Shown: positions 35,155-47,830 of the stretch, piece by piece
How positions within the stretch are numbered: the stretch's first letter is position 1
How the letters are laid out: each line of letters begins with the position of its first letter
Source: Aporrectodea caliginosa
Taxonomy: Eukaryota > Annelida > Clitellata > Crassiclitellata > Lumbricidae
Assembly (NCBI GenBank): GCA_020284085.1
Contig: JACEVL010000467.1
Location: 1,493,501 to 1,557,500 of the forward strand
Direction: 5' to 3'
DNA: 64,000 nt
Translations under genes and position numbers: made by a program
The notes under the pieces: model-generated
Told to the model about the DNA's origin: nothing
Databases searched by the model: none
The model's input: the letters and a program-made list of their open reading frames with translations, nothing else

Positions 35155-35857
35155 ATATCGCATCTTGGGTTTCATGATGTGACATGAGTTTCTTGTTCAA
35201 CATGGGCATCTATGTTGATATTTGCTGTTCTTGTTCGTGCTTACAAAGTTTTTCTGTGTTTATGTTTCAAGTTTGTTCTTTTGCCACAGATTTGACTGGT
35301 TTTGAATTTTTTGATTACTTTATTAAAAATGGTTTATGATCAAAATTTGTATGTTGTTGACTACGAAACGGTTGTGCTGGAAGAATTAGTCACTGCTATT
35401 CTTTCGACAATTTATGCTGGCCTAGGTCTTATTTTTCATGTTTCTTTGTTACTGTTTGGACGATTTTGAGCTTGTAGCTGCAGTTGAGTTGAAGGGCTCA
35501 CTAAGTCACTTCAGGTCATATTAGCCGTAGGCAGTTAAATGTTGAGCACAGAAAGTCATCAGGAAAAGTAAATATTCATATTTATAAGGCTGAACAATAT
35601 CTATTCTCAAGAGCACGCTGTTAGTGTAGATCAAGTTTAAAATCAGAGCAATGATTTCATTTTTTTACGGATGTCATGGCGTCTCTCTAAGTGTTCTACG
35701 CTAATAAGCCTACGTTATTTTTAACAGAAGGCTTCATTAAGGTACACTCCATTATATGATTTTCTATTTTTCTTGCGTCTGTGATAAGCTAGTTCCCGCA
35801 ACTTCGCTTTTGTGGATTTCGAGTTTACGATTACGATTCCTGGCCCATTAAAATTTT
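35155..35857 (+). other. 3' flank/UTR of the zinc-finger gene
   Basis: No further ORF. The sequence 35400-35560 is matched in reverse near 55310-55450 beside the zinc-finger pseudogene, so the 3' UTR was duplicated with it. ATTAAA at 35322-35327. Confidence 0.65.
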
Positions 35858-35896
<39 letters not shown>

Positions 35897-36142
35897 CTCT
35901 CTGAGATCTGCTGAGATGACTTTTCAGACAATAAATGTCAATAATAATAATAATAATAATAATAATTATAATAATAACAGTGATAATAATAATAATAACG
36001 ATATTAATAATAATTATTATAATAACAGTGATAATAATATTAACTATTATTATTATAATTATTATAACATAATAATGATTATTTTTATTAGAATTATTAT
36101 CACTATTATCGTTATCACTATTATCGTTATCATTATTATCAC

Positions 36143-36176
<34 letters not shown>

Positions 36177-36192
36177 GTTGTTGTTGTTGTTG

Positions 36193-36249
<57 letters not shown>

Positions 36250-36250
36250 G
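35858..36250. repeat. (TAA)n/(TTA)n microsatellites
   Basis: Pure and interrupted trinucleotide runs at 35858-35894, 35939-36070 and 36140-36249. Asn- or Ile-rich frames are artefacts. Confidence 0.97.
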
Positions 36251-36925
36251 GACACACAGAAATACAGACACAGAAACAGATACACGCACAAACAACCAAG
36301 CAGAAGTGGACCCATACATCAATGTGTGCAAAGTATGTCTTGGTATTCGACCGCGTTCTGGAGAATGCAATAAAGATGTCCACATTGAAAACAACCGTAT
36401 ATTTTCTGCGAGAAAATTTCCGCAGCAAATCTAATTTATGTATCGATCTGTAAGATTATTGTTTTGCTCCTTCGCCTCATCCGCAGCCTCTACCATCCTA
36501 TTTATTCCATAGTAGAACGAACGCCACACAGCATTATGCGGCTAAAATATATTTATGTACATATATAGGGCCTATTTATGTATATATCTGTACGTGTATA
36601 TGTCTGTATATGTAGGCCTATAGGCCTACATGTCTTGTTCTAACACATCTATATATCGTGTATGAAGACATCGAAGATGCACAATGGGCCTATTATACAT
36701 GGATAGTTCTCCAACATTATGTGAGGCCATGACGTTGTAGGCCCCTATTGGCCTTTCCAGATCCCAGTGGATGGAATCTACAGACTTTCCCATCCCATGC
36801 TACAGATCACCTCCTCTTCATTCTCCTTTCCTACTCCTCCTACTTTTTTCTCTCCACTTCCACCGATTGTGCCTCTAGATCTTTCCACTTCGTTCCTAGT
36901 TCAATTTATCCACTCGTTCGTGCCT

Positions 36926-37110
36926 TCATCCATCCATCCATCCATTTATCCGTCCATCCATGCATACATCCATCCATTTATCCATCCATCCATTTATCCA
37001 TCCATCCATCCATCCATCCAGCTATCCATCCATCCATTTATCCATTCATCCATCCATCCATCCATTTATCCATCCATCCATCCATCCATCCAGCTATCCA
37101 TCCATCCATC
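36926..37110. repeat. (CATC)n with TTTA interruptions
   Basis: Tetranucleotide catc repeats are broken by regularly placed catttat units, giving a loose higher-order pattern of about 60-75 bp. Confidence 0.95.
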
Positions 37111-37689
37111 TTTGGAAAAGTATTATTGCTTCATATTTTCTGTTACGGTAACGTAATGCTAGTTCTTCTCTCTTGCCGTTAACATTAATACTTGAACGTT
37201 GAAATTACCTACATTAATTCTCACCAATTAACGTCGTGAACGAGTACAATGTTCGGCTTACGACTATAGCTTTTCTTGTCTGACCGTTCGCCTAGCTCTA
37301 GAGTGCGGAGGGAGTTCGTTAGCCAGGAAAAGCAAGGCTACTGGCATCCTCGTAAATTATTTAGACACGCTGACACCTGTCGTTGTCATAAAACAGTTGC
37401 AGGTGTCATTCCATCTTGCTTCAACGCTAATCGGCAGATACAGTGAGGTCTACAAAGTCATTATGGTTAAAAGACCCTTTTCCAATCTACTCAGATACTG
37501 TAATCTATTACTCCACTCTTTTGCGCCTCAAAGATGCTCCAAACAAAGGCTACATTTATATTTTGGCGACTCAGGACCCACCAGTTTAAAATCATCTTTT
37601 GTTTTCAATCTTCGCTAGTTATTTCTAAACACTGACTTGTAACCAGTTCACTTTAATTGCTTCACCATAACAAATAAATTATCGCTAGT

Positions 37690-38015
<326 letters not shown>

Positions 38016-38363
38016 GACGAACACGAAGAAGACGGAGAAGACGAAGAAAGGAAAAGAAAGACGAGGAAGAGGAGGAGGAGACGGAAGAAGAAGAGCAACA
38101 ACGACAACAACAAAACGGAGCATGAGGAGAAGAGGAAGAGGATGAAAACGAGCGAGAGGAGAATGGACCGTTGACGACGAAGGAGGAGCGCAAGACAAGA
38201 GACAGTAAAACACCCGCAGGTCATTCAGGGTCACGTCGTTTCTCCACCCACCAAACCAACCGACCAGCTGCATGTGAAATACTGGAAAAATGTTGACGAC
38301 GTCGACGACGATGATGATAGAGCCTTAGGGATCTGTTCGACCTCGGGCGATTTCTTTTATATC

Positions 38364-38985
<622 letters not shown>

Positions 38986-39019
38986 TCGTGATGATGACGA
39001 CGACGGTGATGATGATGAT

Positions 39020-39754
39020 GTGTGGCTTGGCACACCCGTGCAGCTTTCTAAAATAGACCTAACCTCACTTGCCTTGAAATACCCCAACTTCACCTTCTCA
39101 ACCTCAGTTCGCGACCTGGGAGTCACCCTAGACCAGGAACTCACATTTACGCGTCACAGAAATCTTCTCTGCCGCAGCTGTTACTATCAGCTTCGACAGC
39201 TCAAGGTAATCTCCCGCTCTCTGTCTCCTAGCGCAGCGTCGACGCTGGTCCATGCATTTGTAGTCTCACGGCTCGACTACTGTAGCGCCATTTATGATGG
39301 ACTTCCCGCCTGCCGGACCGGGTCCCTGAATAGGGTCCTGCGCACTGCCGCCCGCCTTGTTGGCCGCATTCTGAGGTTTGGGCGGGTTTCTCAATACATG
39401 AGGGACGTGCTCCACTGGCTTCCTTACCCACAGCGTATTGTGTATCGAATCTCTGTCTTGGTCCGGCGCTGTATTGAGGGTCTAGCCCCTCCGTATTTGC
39501 GGGAGCTCTGCTGCTCCACCACATGCGTCCAGCGTCGTTGCTTTCTCCGCTCGGCTGCACAGGCTGAGCTCATTGTTCCTCGTTCGCGGACTGCTCTCAG
39601 GCAGCGTCGCGCCTTCTCCGTGGCGGGCCCTTCAACCTGGAATGGGCTCCCTACCATGCTTCGTCTGACACCTGCTGGTCACTCTGCCTCATTTCTCAGT
39701 TTTCTTAAGACTGTCCTGTTCGACCGGGGTTGGGCTGGGAGCGCTTCTGAGTAG
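39020..39754 (+). CDS. CR1/L2-like reverse transcriptase, 5'-truncated ORF
   Basis: 244 codons without a stop encode the C-terminal part of a non-LTR retrotransposon reverse transcriptase. Visible blocks are SVRDLGVTLDQELTF, CYYQLRQLKVI, SRLDYCSAIYDGLPA, LHWLPYPQRIVYRI, LAPPYLREL and FSVAGPSTWNGLP, the usual palm-end, thumb and tail order. The catalytic YADD region is upstream and missing, so the copy cannot encode active enzyme. It begins directly after a (TGA)n tract and ends in a short 3' UTR (gggcgctatataaatt) and an (AAAT)n tail at 39788-39808, as expected for a target-primed, 5'-truncated insertion. The Met at 39020 is not a real start. The intact frame suggests it is younger than the other RT fragments here. 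Confidence 0.9.
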   Translation: MWLGTPVQLSKIDLTSLALKYPNFTFSTSVRDLGVTLDQELTFTRHRNLLCRSCYYQLRQLKVISRSLSPSAASTLVHAFVVSRLDYCSAIYDGLPACRTGSLNRVLRTAARLVGRILRFGRVSQYMRDVLHWLPYPQRIVYRISVLVRRCIEGLAPPYLRELCCSTTCVQRRCFLRSAAQAELIVPRSRTALRQRRAFSVAGPSTWNGLPTMLRLTPAGHSASFLSFLKTVLFDRGWAGSASE

Positions 39755-39809
39755 GCATCCTTGAAGGGGCGCTATATAAATTTTCTGAAATAAATAAATA
39801 AATAAATGA

Positions 39810-40187
39810 TGACACTTGTGCTTTTAGCAACGACGACAATGATCAGAACGATAATGATTTTGCGTTAATCAATGAAAAATTCAATGAATTAATCAATCAA
39901 TCATTCACTTACTCGCTCCTTCAATCACTAATTCACTAATTCACTCATTTAGTCACTCATTCACCCAATCAATCAATCAATCGATCGATCTATCTATCAT
40001 TATAATCATCATCATTATCATCGGTATTACTATTATTATGACTATTATAATAATACTAATCATTATTAAAATATTATTGTTATTATTACTATTATTGTCG
40101 ATCATGAGCATGAGAGCGCTGGTCATGTTCGGCATGTTTTACGGAGGAGCAGGTCGTGTAAGACATGTCCTCGGTTTCTCTGCGCTG
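39810..40187. other. gene-free stretch with degenerate repeats
   Basis: Degenerate aatc/attc tetranucleotides and atta-rich sequence; no gene or element boundary seen. Confidence 0.5.
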
Positions 40188-40195
40188 CTTAGAAT

Positions 40196-40338
40196 CAGTG
40201 GTGTAGTGGGGGGGGAACGTGGGGAACGCCGTTCCCCCACTTTTTCTCACACTATGCAAAATTCTTGCAAGATTGCACTTTTTGCTTACTTCAATATGCA
40301 GGCGTTCCCCCACTTCATTTTTTAGGACTACACTACTG
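40196..40338. mobile_element. hAT MITE (143 bp)
   Basis: Termini cagtggtgtagtgggg and aggactacactactg are imperfect inverted repeats. Perfect 8-bp duplications cttagaat flank it (40188-40195 and 40339-40346). It carries an inner palindrome around ggggaacgccgttcccc. Confidence 0.93.
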
Positions 40339-40689
40339 CTTAGAATAGAATATAGAGGAGTTCGCTTCGTGATATTGCTACTGTGTTGTTAGAGTGTATG
40401 AGGTAAGGTATTACCCTCTGATTAGATATACTCAGTCAACTGCTCGGGTACTAATCGCTGCCGACTACCTTTGTCACGAACGACATAATGATTGGAAATT
40501 GGTCTGTAATTTTTCAGCTCATCTGGATCCAGCGAAGGCTTCTTCTTCAGCGCTGGTGTAATTATTATTGCATAGCGCTGCGTGACCGGTATAGACTGCC
40601 CTCAACTATTATAGACGCGCTGCATGTAACCATTGACTACATGAACGCTGTTCTTACGACACTGGCAGGCACGGTGAAGATAAGCAGAA

Positions 40690-40800
40690 GTTTAAAGTAG
40701 CTTCAGTTTTACGACACTGTGTGATAACAAAGATCATTAGCGTCGCCCTCCTCTTTTATCCAGGCTTGGGAGTGGCACTGTCAGAAAGCGAACAGCGAAA
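40690..40800 (-). repeat. interspersed repeat, copy 2 (inverted)
   Basis: Reverse complement of the block at 42285-42390 and 13618-13730 (ccaagcctggataaaaga context). It forms an inverted pair with the 42.3 kb copy. Confidence 0.75.
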
Positions 40801-40857
40801 AGTTTAAATGGCTGTCAGAGGCGAGGACTCCATGAGCACGGCTCTAAATCAGCAGGA

Positions 40858-41345
40858 GCATTGACGTGGCTTATAACAAACAAGCTATCGATGAGATACA
40901 TGTATTATGTATAAACGAGTTAACTTCACTCGATTTACAAACGGTAAAATCTGCTTAATCTAGGCTTTGAGTTTGAATATGTGGAGCACGGTAGTCGAAT
41001 GTGCCGGATTAAGGCATAAGCCAAATAAGCCATGACTTAGGGCCCCGCACGGTTTTGGGGGCCCCAAAATCCGCATAAGTTAAATCAAATTGTTGTAGCA
41101 ATTTCCTATTTTTTTATAATTTTAAATAATTTAACGCTAGTACGTTTTAGTTACTACTTACTGAATACTGACCCGGCTTTAAATCTCAGCAGTACAGGGG
41201 CCCCTAGCATTGACGTGGCTTATATAACAAACAAGCCATCGAGTATAGATATAAACGCGTTAACTTCACTCGATTTCAAAACGGTAAAATCTCGTTAATC
41301 TAGGCTTTGAGTTTTGAATATGTGGAGCACGGTAGTCGAATGGTG
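40858..41345 (+). repeat. 145-bp direct duplication around a hAT fragment
   Basis: gcattgacgtggctta through agcacggtagtcgaatg occurs at 40858-40999 and again at 41209-41341. Between them lies sequence starting tgccggattaagg and ttagggccccgcac, like the left part of the hAT element at 31639. Confidence 0.8.
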
Positions 41346-41550
41346 AGAGTGTTCGCCTGTAACGCGGAGGGTATGGGTTTGAGCTTCCACTCAGGCGGTC
41401 ACTGACTCACTGTGTAAGGAGGATCTTGGACAAAGTCCTTCACACAAACTCGCTCAACATCATCGATGTACTGTCGTACGTCGTGTGTGTACATCTGAAC
41501 TTTTGAAGGAGAGCAATATAAAATGCAGTTGTTTTGTTATTCAGTTGTTT
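41325..41550 (+). repeat. tRNA-derived SINE
   Basis: The A-box-like tagtcgaatggtgagag and B-box-like gggtttgagcttcc flank gcctgtaacgcgg, which is also present in the SINE at 54.2 kb. The body contains ggacaaagtccttcac and gaacttttgaaggagag, shared with a segment of the 5.2 kb elements. Confidence 0.7.
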
Positions 41551-41699
41551 GGCTATGATTTAATTAATTAAATAATTGTGCTGTTGTTGATTCAATAAAC
41601 GGCTGATTGATTGACTGATTGTTTAAAAGGCGGCGTTGTGACTGGTGGTCCAGATGACTCAGGCGAGTGCTTTGTTGGGTTGGAACAAAATCGGTCGAA

Positions 41700-41790
41700 G
41701 ACATGACCTTACATGACCTTACAGGACCTTGACATGACCTTACATGACCTTACATGACCTTACATGACCTTACATGACCTTACAGGACGA
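41700..41790. repeat. 10-bp array TGACCTTACA
   Basis: Seven perfect TGACCT hexamers at 10-bp steps (41704, 41714, 41735, 41745, 41755, 41765, 41775) plus one-base variants. On the other strand this is AGGTCA as direct repeats spaced by 4 bp. Confidence 0.95.
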
Positions 41791-42159
41791 CGTGTTTTCC
41801 GTTGATTGATTCCGTGCTAAATGGAACCAAATGCCACAACAGGACACAATTATTGTCCTTTGGCTGTTGGCCGTCAAATCGCTGTTTCGAAAATCCATCA
41901 CTCGACCAAGACAAAATTGCCTCGACCGCTGCAGTCTACTCACCGAGTAATAATAGGTTAAATAAATAAATGCAACCATATATCGCCTAGCCATCTCATC
42001 TTGCATACACAACAAATACATACATACCTACATGTAGGGGTATGTTAATTTACATACATACAGATATTAATAAAAACATAGGCCCTATGTATGTCTCTAT
42101 GTTTGTACTGTGTGCCCTTGTGCCTGTGTATGTTCATTCATTCATTCATTCATCACAAA

Positions 42160-42181
42160 TATATATATATATATATATATA
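42160..42181. repeat. (AT)n tract
   Basis: A short AT dinucleotide run next to an (ATTC)n run at 42133-42152. Confidence 0.9.
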
Positions 42182-42284
42182 GCGCATCGGACACCTACTA
42201 CTCAGGAGCGCTGCCGACCCCAGCACGGCTGAAAAGGACAGTTTTGGGGTGAGTATAAAAAGGCAGAGTGAACCCTGGGGAAGA

Positions 42285-42390
42285 ACTCCGTCACTGTTTG
42301 CACTCTGACAGTGCCAGTCCCAAGCCTGGATAATGGAGCGGGCGACGCTAATGATCTTTGTTATCACACAGTGTCGTTAAACTGAAACTA
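42285..42390 (+). repeat. interspersed repeat, copy 3
   Basis: Shares gacagtgccagtcccaagcc and gcgacgctaatgatctttgt with 13618-13730 and with 40690-40800 (reverse). A TATA-like gtataaaaaggcag lies about 35 bp upstream at 42254. Confidence 0.75.
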
Positions 42391-42572
42391 CTACCCTGGG
42401 GAAGAAGAAGCGCAGCGTCAAAGGGAGACCGTTTCCACAGCAAGGGCCAACAACAGTGAAGGCGCGGTTCTACTTAATAGCTGTGTGATCAAAAAGGACG
42501 ACGAGCCCGCTCAGCTCTAGTAGGGCGCAGTGAGCCAGAGAGCGACAACCAGATGCACTGTGTGTATGTATT

Positions 42573-42779
42573 TAGTTATGTATGTATGTATGTATGTAGT
42601 TATGTATGTATGTATGTATGTATGTATGTATGTATGTATGTATGTATGTATGTATGTATGTATGTATGTATGTATGTATGTATGTATGTATGTATGTATG
42701 TATGTATGAGAACACTTAATATCTATAGTATATTTCAAGTAACTGTACATGTATGTTTGTCTGTCTGTCTGTCTGTCTA

Positions 42780-42816
<37 letters not shown>
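42573..42816. repeat. (TGTA)n and (TGTC)n microsatellites
   Basis: TGTA repeats run to about 42708 and a separate TGTC run covers 42755-42816. Confidence 0.97.
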
Positions 42817-42819
42817 TAT

Positions 42820-43515
42820 CCAGACACTTAGTAGCGCCTAGCCATCTCATCTTTTAAGCATCTTACAAGCGTTCCCTATAAAATGTCGTCTGCCAATCTC
42901 TCTGCTTGTTTGGCAAAATCTTCAGAAGACGAATCTTCCTGATCCAGTCTCAAGTCTAAGACTCAGAGTCTCTTCCTGCTGTTAAGTCCGCTGTAAACCT
43001 CGTCTGATCTCAGCTCATACGACCTCATCTAAAAGGGTCTGGTGTTTCATCAACTAGTCTATACAGGCACTGCCAGGACCACAGAAGGACAGACAGATAC
43101 ACGGACGGCATTGGACAACTAGACGCATAGACACATACAGATACAAACAGTTGAAAGGAGCAACAGGCAGGCATACACTTAACGCCCAGACAGACACGCA
43201 GACAGATATGGATACAGACACAGACATACATCCGAACAGACACAGAACAGGGACTCACACAGACAGAGATAAGTGGAGGGAACGAGAGGCAACCATGCAG
43301 ACGAGTAGACTGACATGCAGGAAACTAGGGATCGTATATAAGGCTGAGCAGCGGATGTGTGTTGAGGCGAAAACCGTTCGGGAGATTCCGCCGCACGATC
43401 TGCCATCTGTCGTCGTCCGGGATAAAACGATCGCAGCAGCGAATGCACTGATACTTCCGCTGTCTTAAGACTCACGTCTCTCAGTAATCGATCAGAGATG
43501 GGAGAATGAATCAGC
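42820..43515. other. gene-free stretch
   Basis: Unique sequence with acagacaga-rich pieces. A plus-strand frame (43319-43468) ends ALILPLS but has no recognisable domain or splice context. Confidence 0.4.
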
Positions 43516-43520
43516 AAATC

Positions 43521-43675
43521 AATCAGTCAGTCAGTCGCCAATCAATCAATCACTTTGATCGATTGATCGAATAAACAGCAAGTCAGTAAGTCGGTTAATT
43601 GGTCAGTCAGTCAGTCAGTCAGTCAGTCAGATAGTCAGTCAGTCTCAGTCAGTCAGTCAGTCAGTCAGTCAGTCA

Positions 43676-43718
<43 letters not shown>

Positions 43719-43723
43719 TGTCT

Positions 43724-43766
<43 letters not shown>

Positions 43767-43797
43767 AGTCAGTCTGTCTGTCAGTCAGTCAGTCAAT
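43521..43797. repeat. (CAGT)n microsatellite
   Basis: Repeats of cagt with scattered ctgt variants, dense from 43601 to 43793. Confidence 0.97.
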
Positions 43798-44228
43798 GTC
43801 TGTTGTCTGTCTCTCTGTTTTGTGCGACTGACCGGTAACCAGATAAAGCTCTCTGCCCATTATTGCTTAAGAGCTGGCTTTGACACCCAAGCCTCCGCGA
43901 TCGTCTTGCAAATGCCATTAGATTTCTGGATACATGCATGTATTCATGTATGCATAATATACATATAATAATTACTATGCAGATCTACGTATCTAGACAA
44001 CCACCATAGCGCCAGTAACTCAGAAAATCGCTAACGACTCAGAGCCTAAAGGGTGTCAAAGCCATTAATAACAAATTGTTTATCAATAATCAAATAATGC
44101 TCGGATAAATGGAACATTGATCACTGTCAAGCGGTCTCTCGCATATACATAGAACCCAGGTTAAAGGCGGGTTGATCCATTGTGTGTCTGTGCCTGTGTC
44201 TGTCTGTTTCTGTATGTCTGTCTGTCCC

Positions 44229-44335
<107 letters not shown>

Positions 44336-45104
44336 GTCTAACTTCAATTACCCCATGAAGCAACATGTCTGCATAGTTGTGTGATCTGTAAAGATCGTTC
44401 GTCCGATGCTAATGTCTGCGGTCGACTTTTTCGCTTCTGCAAAAAGATTCCTCAGTGTAGGACTGCACAAAGCACATTGGCCCTCATTATCATTATCATT
44501 ATTATCATTACTACTACTACTGCTGCTACTGCTACTGCTACTGCTACTGTTGTTATTATAAATATTGTCATTATTATTATTAGCATCATCATCATCATCA
44601 TTAACATTCTTATTATTATTAGTTACATTATTAAGTCCGACTACCCGATGACCAAGCATCAATCGATGACGCTGAGCGTGAAGGGCTTGCTCAAATAAAT
44701 TACGCAAATAAATATATATATTATATGAGTGCACATTTCGATAGAGACAAATATTGATTTAAAGCAACATATACAAGTATTGACCTGTAAATGTCTGTTC
44801 TATGATAAGCGAATGAAAGGTTTGTAGAACTTCCATTTTTATCGTAGACGAAGAGGACGAGAAACGGAAGGAAGTCAAAATAGACTTTGTCATTTGTTTT
44901 CGTTCCGGAAGTCGCTTCCCAGTCACCGCAGCGCCACCTATAGCGTCCAAGTTATTAATAGTTCTAATTCTTCGGTCTTCCGCCAATTTATGTCCGTCAA
45001 AGACTCCAGGGACGACCGACAAAGTTTATCGACCTTCGAAGGGACCGCTAACTACGATCATAATGCCCATACATGTTTATCTAACCATATATACGCACAC
45101 ATAC

Positions 45105-45370
45105 ATCCAAACATACGATTATGTATATGCAAAGATACTACTAAACATATTCACCCAAATAGCACGTTTATCTATTCACATTATACGCCCACATACATTT
45201 AAGCATACGATTATGTATATGCAAAGATACTGCCAAACATATTCATCCAAATAACACATTTATCTACCGACATTTATGCCCACATACATCCAAACATACG
45301 ACTATGATTGTATAAGCTTACGCAAAGATACTGCTTAACATATTCATCCAAATAACACGTCCAACATACG
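45105..45370. repeat. ~91-bp tandem repeat, 3 units
   Basis: gcaaagatact...aacatattca recurs at about 45129, 45220 and 45312, with cacatacat-rich sequence between. The third unit is diverged. Confidence 0.8.
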
Positions 45371-46012
45371 CTTCACATATGCAAGGCCAGCATATGCTTA
45401 CATATAGATCCAAATATACACTTCTGCACATACGATATAATGCCAAACATGCGGCCACATACATCCAAACATACGACCAAACACACACATACAAAAGCGC
45501 TCACCCAAGACATACACTCGCAATCACACACGTGACCCGCAAAAACAAGGACACATACACACGGAAGCACACATCCAACCACACTTACATAGACGCATAC
45601 ATACGTTGTCAGGCGAGCATAGACAGAAGGATATCTGTTAGTCTTCAACTGGTTGCGTGGCTAAGCATTTGTATTCGGAGATGATAAGACACAGAGCTGC
45701 CTAGAACCGAAGGCGTCGGAATACCATTCATCGTCCCACTTCTTCCAATAAAACCGCATAATCCTCAAGTTATCGTTTTGCAAAGGCTTACATATGCGCA
45801 CACACATACACTGCAGGGACATCTGCACATAAGTAGATATGCAGACAGTAGTACGGATGGTGTACGACGAGGGAAAATGCTCTAGAATAAATTGTTGCAT
45901 TGAGATACAACCGGATCCACGACTATTTCTTTTACTTTGTCACGGAGACACTGGTAGACTGACGGATGTTGGGAATCATGGAGCCAGACAAGAGGATAGA
46001 AAGACGGTAGGA

Positions 46013-46330
46013 AGTAAGGAAGTAAGGAAGGAAGGAAGGAAGGAAGGAAGGAAGGAAGGAAGGAAGGAAGGAAGGAAGGAAGGAAGGAAGGAAGGAAGGA
46101 AGGAAGGAAGGAAGGAAGGAAGGAAGGAAGGAAGGAAGGAAGGAAGGAAGGAAGGAAGGAAGGAAGGAAGGAAGGAAGAAAGGAAGGAAGGAAGGAAGGA
46201 AGGAAGGAAGGAAGGAAGAAAGAAAGAAGGAAGGAAGAAGGAAGATAGGAAGGAAGGAAGAAGAAGGAACGAACGAACGAAGATAGGAAGGAAGGAAGAA
46301 AGAAGGATGGAAGAAGGATGGAAGGAAGGA
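46013..46330. repeat. (GGAA)n microsatellite
   Basis: An almost pure ggaa run from 46013 to about 46218, then degenerate purine-rich sequence to 46330. The strand is nearly free of pyrimidines for 300 bp. Confidence 0.98.
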
Positions 46331-47194
46331 AAAGTGAATGAACACACACGAAAGGACGGATTTAAAGACTAAGCACAGCAGGACTAAAGAAAGATAGAAA
46401 AAAAGAGAAAGAATGAATCGCAAGATGGAGAATGGATGAAAGGATAGGTTAATGGATGGATGATTGAATGGACGTATGAATAAAAGGAATGAAGGACGGA
46501 TGTAGAGACAAACTGTGCATGACTTAGCCAGGCAATTAGTGCCACTGACGAGCAACGAATTACATAGCGCCAACCGAGGATCTTCGTTTTTTGTGCGTAC
46601 GTCCAAGGTCAATAATTGATTGGTTTTTCTGAGCTGCTTTCGCCAGCGCAGGAGTGACGGAATGGAAGCAGTCGATGCGTGTCTAATTCCGGTGGTCATG
46701 CTTAGCCTCCCAATGTCACGAGTGATGGAAAGAGGGCAGCGACGAAAAACGTTTGACCTGATGGGTCAGATGCCGGATTCAGGTCAAGGCAGGGTCATTG
46801 TGGTTGTCGGTCCAGACGCTTGTTGACAACAAAGAAGCAACAACGACATCGGAAATAGATCACACTCATGAGGTACCAAACAGGCGCTAATAGTAGGTGT
46901 ATATAAATAATATTTATATAAATATATATAAATACATACATGTGTAATACATACATACATGCATACATACCTACATACTATGTTAATGTGTCATCTTATT
47001 GCTTAGAGCCTTAGAAGTTAATAGGTGACCTTAATTAAGTGGTACCTACTTCTGCTTCTTTTTAGGTTACCTTTTGTATTCCGGACAAAAATTTTAATAT
47101 TCTTGCAATATTTATCATTCTTGCATTGCGATCAATTAATAATAATGATAATAATCATATTTGATGCTGCTGCTGCTGATGGTGGTGGTAGTTG

Positions 47195-47195
<1 letters not shown>

Positions 47196-47287
<92 letters not shown>

Positions 47288-47291
47288 TGAC

Positions 47292-47328
<37 letters not shown>
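47196..47328. repeat. (GAT)n-(GAC)n-(GAT)n microsatellite
   Basis: About 14 gat, then 14 gac, then mixed and gat units. The symmetrical switch suggests that a variant unit expanded inside an existing array. Confidence 0.97.
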
Positions 47329-47439
47329 TACATACATACATATAATATTAAAGTAAACCTGGCTGTGTGGAAGTCATTCGAGCTGAATGTCAGAAACTGT
47401 AAAGACTTGGATTGCCTGGAGTCTGAGTCGCCAGTTACT

Positions 47440-47830
47440 TGTAATTATCGATGTCCAGGGTCATTCTAGGTCTGAGTTATTGCTGGTTGGAGTTATCGCA
47501 GGTCAGGGTATGTATATGGCAAGATCATTGAAGGTCAGTTCAGTAGAAGTCACGGACATTGGACGTCAGGTTAAGTGGAGGTCATTGTAGTCAGAGGTTG
47601 AAGGTCAATTGCGAATTTCGAGGTCAACTGCTTCATTCGAGGTCACGTCAGGTCACTGAAGACCATTAGAAGCCACGCCCATTTATGTTTAGTATGTTAG
47701 GGGTCAAAGGAGCTTTGGCGCTACTGAATGTCGTCATGGGTTTAATTGCCTGAGTTCACGGTTAAACGAAGGTCATCGAAGACAGAGGTTAGCGAAGGTG
47801 AGGGTCATAGATGAAATATGAAAGAGGGAG
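47440..47830. repeat. AGGTCA-rich degenerate array
   Basis: GGTCA occurs about eleven times in 380 bp (for example at about 47502, 47534, 47579, 47605, 47622, 47640 and 47650), mostly as gaaggtca, gaggtca or gcaggtca at irregular spacing. It is likely a decayed minisatellite. Confidence 0.65.

Noticed and set aside
43521..43797. CRISPR-like regular repeats
   Set aside because: It is a simple CAGT microsatellite without spacers, in a clearly eukaryotic genome.
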